64,000 nucleotides of DNA from Acidobacteriaceae bacterium (GCA_027452245.1 DAIDGW010000220.1:112009-176008); one strand, 5' to 3'; shown: positions 9,678 through 16,045, counted from the stretch's first letter. The notes: generated by a model from the letters alone, not told the origin. Translations and numbers: made by a program.

Positions 9678-9752
9678 GCGGGAGTAGTTCAGCGGTAGAA
9701 CGCCAGCTTCCCAAGCTGGATGTCGTGGGTTCAATTCCCATCTCCCGCTCCA
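9678..9752 (+). tRNA. tRNA-Gly(CCC), integration site of the element
   Basis: Full cloverleaf with encoded CCA: acceptor GCGGGAG/CTCCCGC, D-arm GTTC/GAAC, anticodon stem CCAGC/GCTGG with loop TTCCCAA (anticodon CCC), T-stem GTGGG/CCCAT with loop TTCAATT, discriminator T. The 3' half from the anticodon loop onward was supplied by the integrated element, because a different 3' half is found at the far end (18754-18799). Confidence 0.97.
9707..9725 (+). repeat. attL core (19-bp direct repeat, left copy)
   Basis: The bases CTTCCCAAGCTGGATGTCG are identical to 18754-18772. The repeat covers the anticodon loop and 3' anticodon stem of tRNA-Gly, the usual crossover place for tyrosine integrases that use tRNA genes. 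Confidence 0.9.
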
Positions 9753-9774
9753 TCCTTTCAACAACTTACAGACA

Positions 9775-9803
9775 TTGACAGAATGGTTGGTCAGCAGTAG
9801 GTT
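9775..9803 (+). promoter_or_regulatory. Probable integrase promoter overlapping an arm-type site
   Basis: TTGACA (9775-9780), a 17-bp spacer and TAGGTT (9798-9803) give a plausible sigma70 promoter 41 bp before the integrase ATG. The spacer and -10 are covered by the 14-base word TTGGTCAGCAGTAG (9787-9800), also present near the right end, so integrase binding could repress its own promoter. Confidence 0.5.
9787..9800 (+). repeat. Arm-type integrase-binding repeat, left
   Basis: TTGGTCAGCAGTAG is identical to 18651-18664. It lies 62 bp inside the left core, a position typical of arm sites bound by the N-terminal domain of tyrosine integrases. Confidence 0.6.
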
Positions 9804-9843
9804 AGCACTGGATGTCACTTTCATGCCCGGAAAGGGTGTCATC

Positions 9844-10986
9844 ATGCGATTGCAGAACGGATATGTAACCCAGAGGTGCGGACGCTGGCGAGCGCATTAC
9901 CACCGATACATCACTGATCCGCTGACAGGGGAAAAGAAACGAGAGCAGAGATGTGTCACTTTAGAGCCAGATGTGAAAACAAAAACCAAAGCGAGGGAAG
10001 AACTGAGGAAAATCCTAGTCAGCGAACTAGGATTGAATGCCGATGCTGGCATCACGGTGAAGGGATTCATCAAGCAGCGCTGGCAACCCTTGAAGGAAGG
10101 GAGATGGCGGGATTCCACAGCCCGGACGAACAAAGAACTAATTGCCCGAATCACTGACAGGTTCGGGGATGTGCCACTGCGGAAAATTGACAATGTGGAA
10201 TTGCAGCGCTGGCTTACTGAGACAGCAAAAACCAAATCAGCATCGGTTGTGAAGCATCTCAGGATTTTTCTGCGCTCAATTTTTGCTGAGGCACTTGCAC
10301 AGAAATACATAGATCGTGATCCTGCCCGGTTGCTCATACTCCCCAAGACGAAAGCAGTGATCCGGCCATACCTGACAGTTCAGGAAGTACAGGCGCTACT
10401 CTCGAAAGCTGAGTCTCAGCGTGATCTAACGTTGCTGCGTATTTTGTTCGTGACAGGGATGCGACCTAGCGAACTGCTGGCGCTGCGCTGGCAGGATGTG
10501 AACCTGTCAGATGGAACTCTCACGCTGAATCAGACGATCTATAGGGGCAAGATTCGGCCATTCACGAAAACGACTGAGGAAGGGGAAGTGCAGAGGCTTG
10601 CGATTCCACAGCAAGCAGTTGATGCGCTGACACAGTGGCACGCTGCGCAGTGGGAGTATGAGGCAAAGGACCGGCATAACGGTCCCGATGATTACGTGTT
10701 CCCCGCGCCTGACGGTAGTTTTTGGTGGAAGGAGAATTACCAGAGGCGAGTGTTAGCAGTGATTGCCAAAAAAGCAGAGGTTCCGAGGGTAAACTTTCAG
10801 ATCATTCGGCGCACAGTTGCAACGTGGGCAAACTCGCTTGGCACCCTGAAAGACACCCAGACGATCATGCGGCACAAACGAATGCAGACTACTCAAGACA
10901 ATTACGTACAAGCGATTGATGCGACAGTGAAGCAGACACTTGAAAAACTAGATTCAACGTTCAATCCCGCCCTTAGACTTCAGTGA
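9844..10986 (+). CDS. Tyrosine recombinase / integrase
   Basis: 380 residues from the ATG at 9844. An N-terminal arm-binding domain (about 1-55) is followed by a SAM-like core-binding domain (about 65-165) and a catalytic domain. TGMRPSELLALRW contains the box I arginine; IMRHKRMQTTQDNY supplies the second histidine and the nucleophilic tyrosine. Box II reads FQIIRRT, so the histidine usual in H-x-x-R is a glutamine while the arginine is kept; I recall similar FQxxRRT variants among acidobacterial integrases, so this may be a lineage trait. It catalyses strand exchange between the element and tRNA-Gly and points away from the adjacent attL. It is convergent with the glycosyltransferase gene. 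Confidence 0.95.
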   Translation: MRLQNGYVTQRCGRWRAHYHRYITDPLTGEKKREQRCVTLEPDVKTKTKAREELRKILVSELGLNADAGITVKGFIKQRWQPLKEGRWRDSTARTNKELIARITDRFGDVPLRKIDNVELQRWLTETAKTKSASVVKHLRIFLRSIFAEALAQKYIDRDPARLLILPKTKAVIRPYLTVQEVQALLSKAESQRDLTLLRILFVTGMRPSELLALRWQDVNLSDGTLTLNQTIYRGKIRPFTKTTEEGEVQRLAIPQQAVDALTQWHAAQWEYEAKDRHNGPDDYVFPAPDGSFWWKENYQRRVLAVIAKKAEVPRVNFQIIRRTVATWANSLGTLKDTQTIMRHKRMQTTQDNYVQAIDATVKQTLEKLDSTFNPALRLQ

Positions 10987-11004
10987 TCCAGAAACAAAAA
11001 TAGC

Positions 11005-11032
11005 GGGGCATAGCGGTTGAATGCTATGCCCC
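11005..11032 (-). terminator. Rho-independent terminator of the leftward operon
   Basis: GGGGCATAGC (11005-11014) and GCTATGCCCC (11023-11032) form a perfect 10-bp stem with an 8-base loop. Read leftward it is followed by GCTATTTTTG, a T-rich tail, so it ends the operon whose last gene stops at 11044. It may also stop integrase transcription from the other side. Confidence 0.75.
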
Positions 11033-11043
11033 TTGCTGAGTGC

Positions 11044-11787
11044 CTAGCGAACCTGAGTCACCCAGCGATTCTGCCCCGCCGTGGCGGATGGCGGATGCAT
11101 CGGACGTTGCTGCATCTGCTGCATCTGTATCTGCTGCTGCATCTGTGCGAGTGTCGCCGTTAGTCCGCTTACGTCAGTGGTCTTGTAGTGTCCGGCTGCA
11201 ATCTGGGTGTGTGTCCAAACTCGCAGGCCGTGCTTACGGACTAATCGAGAAAAGTACACATCCTCACCGACTCCGCCGTTTTCAGGTGTGAGCAGTTCAT
11301 TATCGCCATACTGCCACCTGAACCACGGTCCCTTGGGAATTTCCCGCCACACGGTTTTATGAACCATCAGGACGCCACCGCCCACAGCCTCTACTTCGCG
11401 GAATGGCGATGCACAGGGTTGCACTGGAGGAAAAAACTTATACCCCGACTCCCAACTCCCGATTCCACAGGTCAGGCCGATAACGTGGTGCTGGTTTGAA
11501 TCAGCACTGCTCAGCACATCCAATGGAGTTTGGTTCTGCTGTGGAGGGATGAAATTGTCATTGTCGAACGACAGCAGCCAATCAACACCATTGTCCCTTG
11601 CTAGGCTCAGCGTCAGATTCCGCGCTGCGTCCCAAGGCCGCATCCCGCGAATGGGGACATAGATCACATCAAAGCGGGAATCCCGCGCCATTCGATAGAT
11701 GTTCCCACTCAGTTCCGGATTGATCCAATCGCCCCGCTCAGGACCGCACAGGACTGCTAATAACACTTTTTGCTTCGCTTCGCTCAT
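11044..11787 (-). CDS. GT-A-like glycosyltransferase carried by the element
   Basis: 247 residues. LLSFDNDNFIPP near residue 73 is a DxD-type nucleotide-sugar/metal motif, and GGVGEDVYFSRLVRKHGLRVW near 170 resembles the ED acceptor-site motif of GT-A enzymes found in phages and plasmids. The C-terminal 40 residues are low-complexity Gln/Met (QQQIQMQQMQQ). The start overlaps the stop of the O-like gene by four bases (ATGA), so the two are probably translated together. The target could be a cell-surface polymer or modified DNA base; neither can be decided here. It is an unusual last gene for a replication operon. Confidence 0.7.
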   Translation of the reverse strand: MSEAKQKVLLAVLCGPERGDWINPELSGNIYRMARDSRFDVIYVPIRGMRPWDAARNLTLSLARDNGVDWLLSFDNDNFIPPQQNQTPLDVLSSADSNQHHVIGLTCGIGSWESGYKFFPPVQPCASPFREVEAVGGGVLMVHKTVWREIPKGPWFRWQYGDNELLTPENGGVGEDVYFSRLVRKHGLRVWTHTQIAAGHYKTTDVSGLTATLAQMQQQIQMQQMQQRPMHPPSATAGQNRWVTQVR

Positions 11788-12494
11788 TGCGGTAATCCCT
11801 CCAGTCCCTTCCCGTGCTTCGCTTCGATTGCATCCCAGTCGATGCTAGGCTGCTCTGAATTTTGTACAGTGTGAACTCCATTCCCAAGGGTGGGAATGGA
11901 CGCTCCGGACAAAGTGGCTACGCCACTCTCAGGCTGTCCCTGATTTTCTAAAAATCCAGCCCCAGCCCGGACTGAGCTAGTTTTTACAGAGATTTCTTTT
12001 ACAGAGCTATCTATTACAAAGCTATGTCCCAAGGGTGGGACTGGCTCTTGTTGATTTTGGGACTGGCTCGCCTCGATTTTGGGACTGGCTCCATTCCCAC
12101 CCTTGGGACTGGCTTTTGCATCTTCCATTCCCGTACTTGGGACTGGCTCATCTCCGCACGTGTCAGTGCCGTGCTGCGCTGTCCACTGATCGTGATTCAG
12201 CACATGGTATTCCGTGCGCTCATAGCGCTGGTTGCTTGCGGCACGTTTCTTACCGCTGCCATTCAGAGGCACCAGCCAGCCGTCCCGCTCTAAACGTTCA
12301 ACAGACCGGTATATGCTCGACTTGTTTGCTCCCACGCCAGAAAACCATGTGGCTACGCTGTGACCGTTGAAAAACAGCGTTCGCTTCCCGCCGTGTGTGA
12401 TCCGCAGCAGCACAGTCAGCAGCCCGAAGTCGGCGGGGCTCATGTGCTGGCTTTCAAAACATCGCTTTGGAAGTTTTCGCAGAGGGTTAGACAT
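11784..12494 (-). CDS. Winged-helix replication protein, lambda-O-like, with iterons inside the gene
   Basis: 236 residues. Residues about 15-105 form a winged helix (MSPADFGLLTVLLRI, GVGANKSSIYRSVERLERDG) similar in arrangement to the N-terminal DNA-binding domain of phage replication protein O. Residues about 115-165 are unstructured and are encoded by repeated DNA words (12027-12149); the 3' part is AT-rich. This copies the lambda plan, in which O binds iterons inside its own gene. Start supported by GAGG six bases upstream. The upstream small gene overlaps it by eight bases. No catalytic primase or helicase motif is present, so it would have to recruit a host helicase. Similarity is judged by motif only. 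Confidence 0.6.
   Translation of the reverse strand: MSNPLRKLPKRCFESQHMSPADFGLLTVLLRITHGGKRTLFFNGHSVATWFSGVGANKSSIYRSVERLERDGWLVPLNGSGKKRAASNQRYERTEYHVLNHDQWTAQHGTDTCGDEPVPSTGMEDAKASPKGGNGASPKIEASQSQNQQEPVPPLGHSFVIDSSVKEISVKTSSVRAGAGFLENQGQPESGVATLSGASIPTLGNGVHTVQNSEQPSIDWDAIEAKHGKGLEGLPQ
11878..12149. other. Candidate replication origin: iterons plus AT-rich region
   Basis: TGGGACTGGCT occurs at 12036, 12058, 12080, 12104 and 12138 (start positions), spaced 22, 22, 24 and 34 bp. Several copies are paired with an inverted half-site to make 22-bp interrupted palindromes, for example CCATTCCCA/TGGGAATGG at 11878-11899 (9 bp, 4-base centre) and related forms at 12091-12112 and 12125-12146. Beside them, 11941-12025 is AT-rich and contains TTTTACAGAG at 11982 and 11997 and TATTACAAAG at 12012, exactly 15 bp apart, like the unwinding repeats of known origins. 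Confidence 0.65.
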
Positions 12495-12687
12495 GGCTCG
12501 CCTCTGTGGATTCCTCGGCTAGGATTTCCGCAACTGCGGTCATCTCATCATCACTGAGAGCACGCAGAATCATGCTCTGCGCTCGCTTTGTAATCAGCCC
12601 ACTTTCACGGCTGAGCTTTCTTAGTGCATTGATCTTGCTCACTGCCTCTTGCACGTTGGAGGACAGCGCCATTCTCGATTGCATCAT
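12487..12687 (-). CDS. Small helical protein of the replication operon, unrecognised
   Basis: 66 residues, predicted mostly helical (VQEAVSKINALRKLSRESG, DDEMTAVAEILAEES). AAGGAG lies nine bases upstream of the ATG. Its stop overlaps the start of the O-like gene by eight bases, pointing to coupled translation. Function unknown; position between an excisionase-like gene and the replication gene suggests regulation or copy control. Confidence 0.65.
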   Translation of the reverse strand: MMQSRMALSSNVQEAVSKINALRKLSRESGLITKRAQSMILRALSDDEMTAVAEILAEESTEASHV

Positions 12688-12716
12688 TCGTTCATTCTCC
12701 TTAGTTTGGCCGTTCG

Positions 12717-12917
12717 CTACTGCTGTGCTGTGGTTCGTTCGGTTTCCTGCCGGATAAACTGCTCAACTGCTTCGCGGCCGAATCGCACAATCGACCGGGC
12801 TAACCGCATCGCTGGGAGACGGCCGGATTTCCGCCATCGGCTAATAGTCCGTGGGGTGACTGAAAACATCTCAGCTAATTCAGATGTGGTGAAAACTTCC
12901 TTCTGCTGTGTGGTCAT
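12717..12917 (-). CDS. MerR/excisionase-type HTH protein
   Basis: 66 residues from the ATG at 12917, chosen because GGAGG stands seven bases upstream; an ATG at 12953 overlapping the previous stop lacks a good site. FTTSELAEMFSVTPRTISRWRKSGRLPAMRLARSIVRF is the HTH_17 pattern (segment about residues 7-45) of excisionases and small phage regulators, with the wing RSIVRFGREAVEQF. It could direct excision with the integrase or control the operon. Confidence 0.85.
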   Translation of the reverse strand: MTTQQKEVFTTSELAEMFSVTPRTISRWRKSGRLPAMRLARSIVRFGREAVEQFIRQETERTTAQQ

Positions 12918-12949
12918 TGCAAATCCTCCATCCTTCAGACTTTTTGCTC

Positions 12950-13543
12950 TCATGAATGCCTCTGTGCTGCGAGTGCTGCTGATTCTTCGTCAATGTCTTG
13001 CTGTGTCAGGCCATACCCTGATTTCCGTTGCACTCGCGGTTTACTCGGCTGGTGGAATCTGATCGGCTGATACCGCAGATCACGCTGTGAGTCAGGCGAG
13101 AATCCCGGTATCTGCTCAGGGTGTGGTCCCAGCGCCGTAACACCAGTGCTGCTGCCGAAATAATTTCCAAACGAATCCGGTACCTCGCCGTTTCGGTACT
13201 TTTCAGCAAAGGCCAGATCAGCCAAGATGCGCTGCTCGCAATTCGATGGTGGTGGTGTAGATGGTTCCGGTTCTGAGGCAGAGACAGATGGCTGCTCTGG
13301 GGCAGGGGACTCCTCTGGGGCAGGTTGTTCGATCTTGGGCAACCCCAGCCGCGCCCTTAGCTGTGTCTCATCTGCAATGCCTAGATATTGGCCGATTGCT
13401 GCCAGCGAGATTGAAACCGTTTGTTCAAAGTAGTCAGTTGCTGGTGTGCGCTCAACAGCTAGCTTGCCTGCCGCGATGTGTCTGTCTAGCGTTCGCAGTG
13501 AGATGCCAATCATTTTGGCCGTCTGTTTTCGTGTGAATGTCAC
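12950..13543 (-). CDS. HTH protein with Pro/Glu-rich tail, unrecognised family
   Basis: 197 residues from a GTG at 13543; AGGAG six bases upstream favours this over an ATG 27 codons earlier. The N-terminus (FTRKQTAKMIGIS, LRTLDRHIAAGKL) is a MerR-like helix-turn-helix. Residues about 80-110 are a disordered Pro/Glu/Ser segment (PAPEESPAPEQPSVSASEPE). The C-terminal part is polar with no motif I recognise. It may be the operon's repressor or a partition-like adaptor; this is inference from the HTH and position. Confidence 0.7.
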   Translation of the reverse strand: MTFTRKQTAKMIGISLRTLDRHIAAGKLAVERTPATDYFEQTVSISLAAIGQYLGIADETQLRARLGLPKIEQPAPEESPAPEQPSVSASEPEPSTPPPSNCEQRILADLAFAEKYRNGEVPDSFGNYFGSSTGVTALGPHPEQIPGFSPDSQRDLRYQPIRFHQPSKPRVQRKSGYGLTQQDIDEESAALAAQRHS

Positions 13544-13645
13544 AATGTGCTCCTGAAGTGATTTGCGGGGCAGTCTGCCCATCCGTGGCAACCGCCCCGC
13601 ACCGTCTGGAGGTTTTCTGAACAATCAGACGGGAACTATCGGGCT

Positions 13646-13867
13646 GTGTTTCATGAGGTGCAGCAATGCGCCCGTTGCGGCATCTCGCCGCACACCATAC
13701 AGCCCGCCCCGCACTGCGGGAATATCAGGGGATGCCGGACACGGTATGGGCATACCAGTTGCATCCCCGCCCTGAGTCAGGTTCGGCTCAGGAATGTTGC
13801 TCAGTTGCCAGCATCGCTGTCGATACCTGGCGTCGTGCTCTGGAAGCTCTTTCCATCCTCACGATAG
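13646..13867 (+). CDS. Possible Cys/His-rich small protein antisense to the operon
   Basis: A 73-residue frame from a GTG contains spaced cysteines and histidines (CARCGISPH, PHCGNIRGC, RYGHTSC) that could bind zinc. There is no clear ribosome-binding site and it overlaps the 3' end of the opposite-strand gene at 13801. Chance ORF is a serious alternative. Confidence 0.28.
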   Translation: MFHEVQQCARCGISPHTIQPAPHCGNIRGCRTRYGHTSCIPALSQVRLRNVAQLPASLSIPGVVLWKLFPSSR

Positions 13868-14214
13868 AACTTCGAGTTTTGCTGTCCGGCCATCTGCTCG
13901 CGTGGTCCGGGCGGATTGGTGATTCGGTCCATTGCTGGCTTGGCACTGTCACCAGCCTTACGGAAATCGCCCGGAGTGCTGCCCGTGATCGTTTTGCGAT
14001 CTACAGGTTGCACCGTCACAGGCCGTAGCTGCGAGTTTTGCTCCGCTGCAATTCCAGAATTGACGCCGGGTTTCCCCGCGTACCGTGACGCTGGTTTTAC
14101 GCCATCACTGGCAGCGTTCGGATCAGCGTTGGATTGAATCGGCGTCCGCGCTGCTTCATTGTCACCGACTGCTAGGCCGGTAGTAGTGCAGGAACCTTTT
14201 GCGTTGAACGACAT
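13801..14214 (-). CDS. Disordered polar protein, unrecognised
   Basis: 137 residues, rich in Ala, Gly, Asn, Pro and Ser, with no hydrophobic core and no family I know. GGAG eight bases upstream supports the ATG, which overlaps the stop of the 43-residue coiled-coil gene by one base (TAATG). Low-complexity proteins of this kind are common in phages and plasmids. Function unknown. Confidence 0.6.
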   Translation of the reverse strand: MSFNAKGSCTTTGLAVGDNEAARTPIQSNADPNAASDGVKPASRYAGKPGVNSGIAAEQNSQLRPVTVQPVDRKTITGSTPGDFRKAGDSAKPAMDRITNPPGPREQMAGQQNSKFYREDGKSFQSTTPGIDSDAGN

Positions 14215-14345
14215 TACTTTTTCTCCAAAATAGAGACTCGGCTTTCGAGTTCATTGACTCGCTGAATCAGTGCTTCGAGGTTGCTGGTCTTTTTCGCTTC
14301 GATCTGTGCATCCGTCAGGGGATGCTGTAGGTCTTGGTGTTCCAT
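14214..14345 (-). CDS. 43-residue coiled-coil protein
   Basis: A short frame with a heptad pattern (LEALIQRVNELESRVSILEKK) from an ATG preceded by GGGAG. It shares one base with the next gene's ATG. It overlaps the 3' end of the 66-residue gene by 95 bp in another frame, so either the two genes truly overlap or a frame change joins them. The regular heptads make this small protein likely real; it could be a dimerisation partner of an operon protein. Confidence 0.6.
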   Translation of the reverse strand: MEHQDLQHPLTDAQIEAKKTSNLEALIQRVNELESRVSILEKK

Positions 14346-14451
14346 GAATCTCCCTTTGCGCCTCATCTAACAACGATGAATAGCGCCGTTTTGTGTTTTC
14401 CATGATTCGCCGTGCAATGTGCTCGGCTATGGCTTGCTGTGTGGTTTTCAT
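14251..14451 (-). CDS. Small helical protein, unrecognised
   Basis: 66 residues from the ATG at 14451, chosen for GAGG five bases upstream. The first half (QQAIAEHIARRIMENTKRR, LLDEAQREI) is amphipathic helix; the second half is polar and overlaps the coiled-coil gene in a different frame. The frame change at about 14345 could be a real overlap or a frameshift separating one ancestral protein. Confidence 0.5.
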   Translation of the reverse strand: MKTTQQAIAEHIARRIMENTKRRYSSLLDEAQREIHGTPRPTASPDGCTDRSEKDQQPRSTDSASQ

Positions 14452-14484
14452 CTGCGCCTCTTGCAAGTTAGGCACAGGTGGTGC

Positions 14485-14695
14485 AGCGGGGAGCACGGAT
14501 GCTGAGGTGAAGACCTCGCACCGTGCAAGCATCGGGAATTAGAACGAAACGACTGCCCCGCCATTTTCGGCAAAATGGGTGCCGAAAATCTTGTAGCATG
14601 GGAGCACGGCACCGCTGACAACACAGCGGTGCCGTGCAAGCATCGCCAACCAGTTCAAGGAGCGACTGCCCATGCCTTTTTCCGCGACTTGAGGC
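14485..14695. repeat. Two tandem ~110-bp structured modules between operon genes
   Basis: Each module holds a hairpin bounded by GGAGCACGG and CCGTGCAAGCATCG (14490-14534; 14601-14645), a spacer ending CGACTGCCC, and a second A/T-flanked hairpin (ATTTTCGGCA/TGCCGAAAAT at 14563-14589; TTTTCCG/CGGAAAA near 14676-14700). The second module's first hairpin is a perfect 14-bp stem, GCACGGCACCGCTG with loop ACAACA. Parts with paired sequence differ between modules while the flanks are conserved. It sits between 14705 and 14451 in the leftward operon and is likely transcribed; it may be a structured RNA or processing signal. Confidence 0.6.
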
Positions 14696-14704
14696 ACGGA
14701 AAAC

Positions 14705-15196
14705 TTATTTGCGCTGCATGATTGCCCCGACAGTGCTGCTGCCCCATTCGCCTGCAAGTTTGGCTCGCGTTGCACGATCTAAACTGAGCCATTGCTCACG
14801 GGTCATCTTGCGCTGATCTAGTACGACAGGTTCATCCTTCGGGGCAGACTGGGGCAGACTCTCGAATGCCCTCACGCCGTGTTCACGGATGAATTGAATT
14901 TTTCCTGCCCTATCGAGTTCATCTCTCGATTTCACGTTGCCGACCTCGCGAGGGAAGAATAGCTCCGTGCGCTGCTTTGCCAGTGCCTCGAATAGCAGAG
15001 GCGTATGCGCCGGTAGACCGTTCTGCTCGCAGGTTAACTGCCCGAACGCAACTGAAGGTTTCACCTGATTCGCTTCCAGCGTCTCAAGCACCGTGTCCAA
15101 ACTGATTCCGGGTTTGCAGCGGAGATTGTGCGCGCGCAGGGTTCGCTCAACTGCGTCTTGCAGATCGGTACTGTACTTCGGTGCAACTGTGCTCAT
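14705..15196 (-). CDS. Hypothetical protein of the leftward operon
   Basis: 163 residues. GGAG six bases upstream supports the ATG, which overlaps the previous stop by four bases (ATGA). Predicted helical, with LFFPREVGNVKSRDELDRAG in the middle and MTREQWLSLDRATRAKLAGE near the C-terminus. I do not recognise the family. The tail pattern resembles small proteins I associate with phages and plasmids, without further support. Confidence 0.65.
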   Translation of the reverse strand: MSTVAPKYSTDLQDAVERTLRAHNLRCKPGISLDTVLETLEANQVKPSVAFGQLTCEQNGLPAHTPLLFEALAKQRTELFFPREVGNVKSRDELDRAGKIQFIREHGVRAFESLPQSAPKDEPVVLDQRKMTREQWLSLDRATRAKLAGEWGSSTVGAIMQRK

Positions 15197-15423
15197 CGGA
15201 TTCTCCGTCCGGGTGTGTGCGGAATCAGGGGCTGTCCCAGTGTGCGTACCACAAACCGGATTGTGTGATTCAGTTGCTTGATTGCGTGTGACTGATCGGC
15301 AACCCGTTGCCGTAGCTGCGCAATTTCGACCCGCAGTAGATCGGCCTCGCTGGGCTGCTCAGTGAAGTAGGACGGCTGCAATGCTTTCGCACCGTTGCCA
15401 TGTATTGCTCTCTGCCGTTTCAT
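15193..15423 (-). CDS. Coiled-coil protein, first gene of the leftward operon
   Basis: 76 residues with a coiled coil (EADLLRVEIAQLRQRVADQS, HAIKQLNHTIRFVV). The ribosome-binding site CAGAGGAA lies about seven bases before the ATG and is itself half of an inverted repeat in the leader. It overlaps the next gene by four bases. It opens an operon of at least nine genes reaching 11044. Function unknown. Confidence 0.65.
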   Translation of the reverse strand: MKRQRAIHGNGAKALQPSYFTEQPSEADLLRVEIAQLRQRVADQSHAIKQLNHTIRFVVRTLGQPLIPHTPGRRIR

Positions 15424-15428
15424 GTGGT

Positions 15429-15494
15429 TTCCTCTGTGGACGGGCAGAGCACACGACTAACGCCCCAGAGGAATCGCGCTAGGTGCTCTGCCCG
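15429..15494 (-). promoter_or_regulatory. Leader with two mutually exclusive hairpins, one covering the SD
   Basis: Reading leftward, CGGGCAGAGCAC (15494-15483) can pair with GTGCTCTGCCCG (15452-15441) over 12 bp, and TTCCTCTG (15473-15466) with CAGAGGAA (15436-15429), which contains the SD of the first gene. The arms are interleaved (A1-B1-A2-B2) and the four-base link is too short for a pseudoknot across 12 bp, so the two stems should exclude each other. The GGTGCTCTGC word also occurs at 15583-15592, upstream of the promoter, so a DNA operator is the alternative. Confidence 0.5.
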
Positions 15495-15548
15495 GAATTT
15501 AGATGTGGGAGTTTGCTCAGGAAATGAGCGAGCTTCTATCTATAACTG

Positions 15549-15577
15549 AGTATACACCCACAAGTGCCAAATGTCAA
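15549..15577 (-). promoter_or_regulatory. Near-consensus sigma70 promoter of the leftward operon
   Basis: Reading leftward, TTGACA (15577-15572), a 17-bp spacer and TATACT (15554-15549). Transcription would begin near 15542 and give a leader of about 120 bases before the first ATG at 15423. Confidence 0.85.
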
Positions 15578-15668
15578 TAGACGGTGCTCTGCAAGCCGCA
15601 TAAACACTGGTGAAAATAAATTGCAGAGGCAGTATGAAACAGTGCAAAGGTCAACCTCTGGGCGTGCA

Positions 15669-16045
15669 TGGCCGACGCGCTGGGCTCGGCCCAGCGCGTC
15701 CCTTGCAAATCATCATGGCCGATGTGCCGGGGAGTCCCCGGCACATCCCTTGCAGGTACCCTGTAGACATCTGCTGCCACAGCCCCAAAAAATTGCTGGC
15801 CGACCCGCTCGGCGGGGCGCGTCCCTACACTATGCATTTGCTATGCGCCATCGTTTATCACTGGCCGACGTGCTGTGGACTCCACAGCACGTCCCTATAC
15901 GATGGCTAGCATCGTTCGTTGGTGGCCGATGCGCTGCGGACTCCGCAGCGCATCCCTATACGATGGCTAGCATCGCTATATTCCTCGACTCCATGTGCTG
16001 CGGAGTCCACAGCACAGTGTAGACACCTGCCACCGGTACGGAGTC
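15669..16045. repeat. Array of seven 12-3-12 palindromic hairpins with covarying stems
   Basis: Units have the frame TGGCC-[12-bp stem, 3-base loop]-CCT. Perfect 12-bp stems: 15674-15700 (loop TCG), 15721-15747 (AGT), 15867-15893 (ACT), 15928-15954 (ACT). Weaker units: about 15803-15823 (TCG), 15994-16016 (AGT, one mismatch), about 16032-16050 (AGT, decayed). Stem sequences differ (GACGCGCTGGGC, GATGTGCCGGGG, GACGTGCTGTGG, GATGCGCTGCGG) but each change is matched on the other arm. Units 4 and 5 share the following segment CTATACGATGGCTAGCATCG. The array fills the gap between the leftward operon promoter and the serine recombinase gene. Confidence 0.85.

Noticed and set aside
14539..14775. 78-codon ORF over the hairpin modules
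   Set aside because: It has no ribosome-binding site and is explained by the repeated structured sequence.
15429..15494. H-type pseudoknot in the operon leader
   Set aside because: The linker between A2 and B2 is four bases, too short to cross a 12-bp stem; mutually exclusive stems are more likely.
15669..16045. CRISPR array
   Set aside because: The repeated units are palindromes whose sequences differ, spacing varies from 37 to 76 bp, and no cas gene is near.
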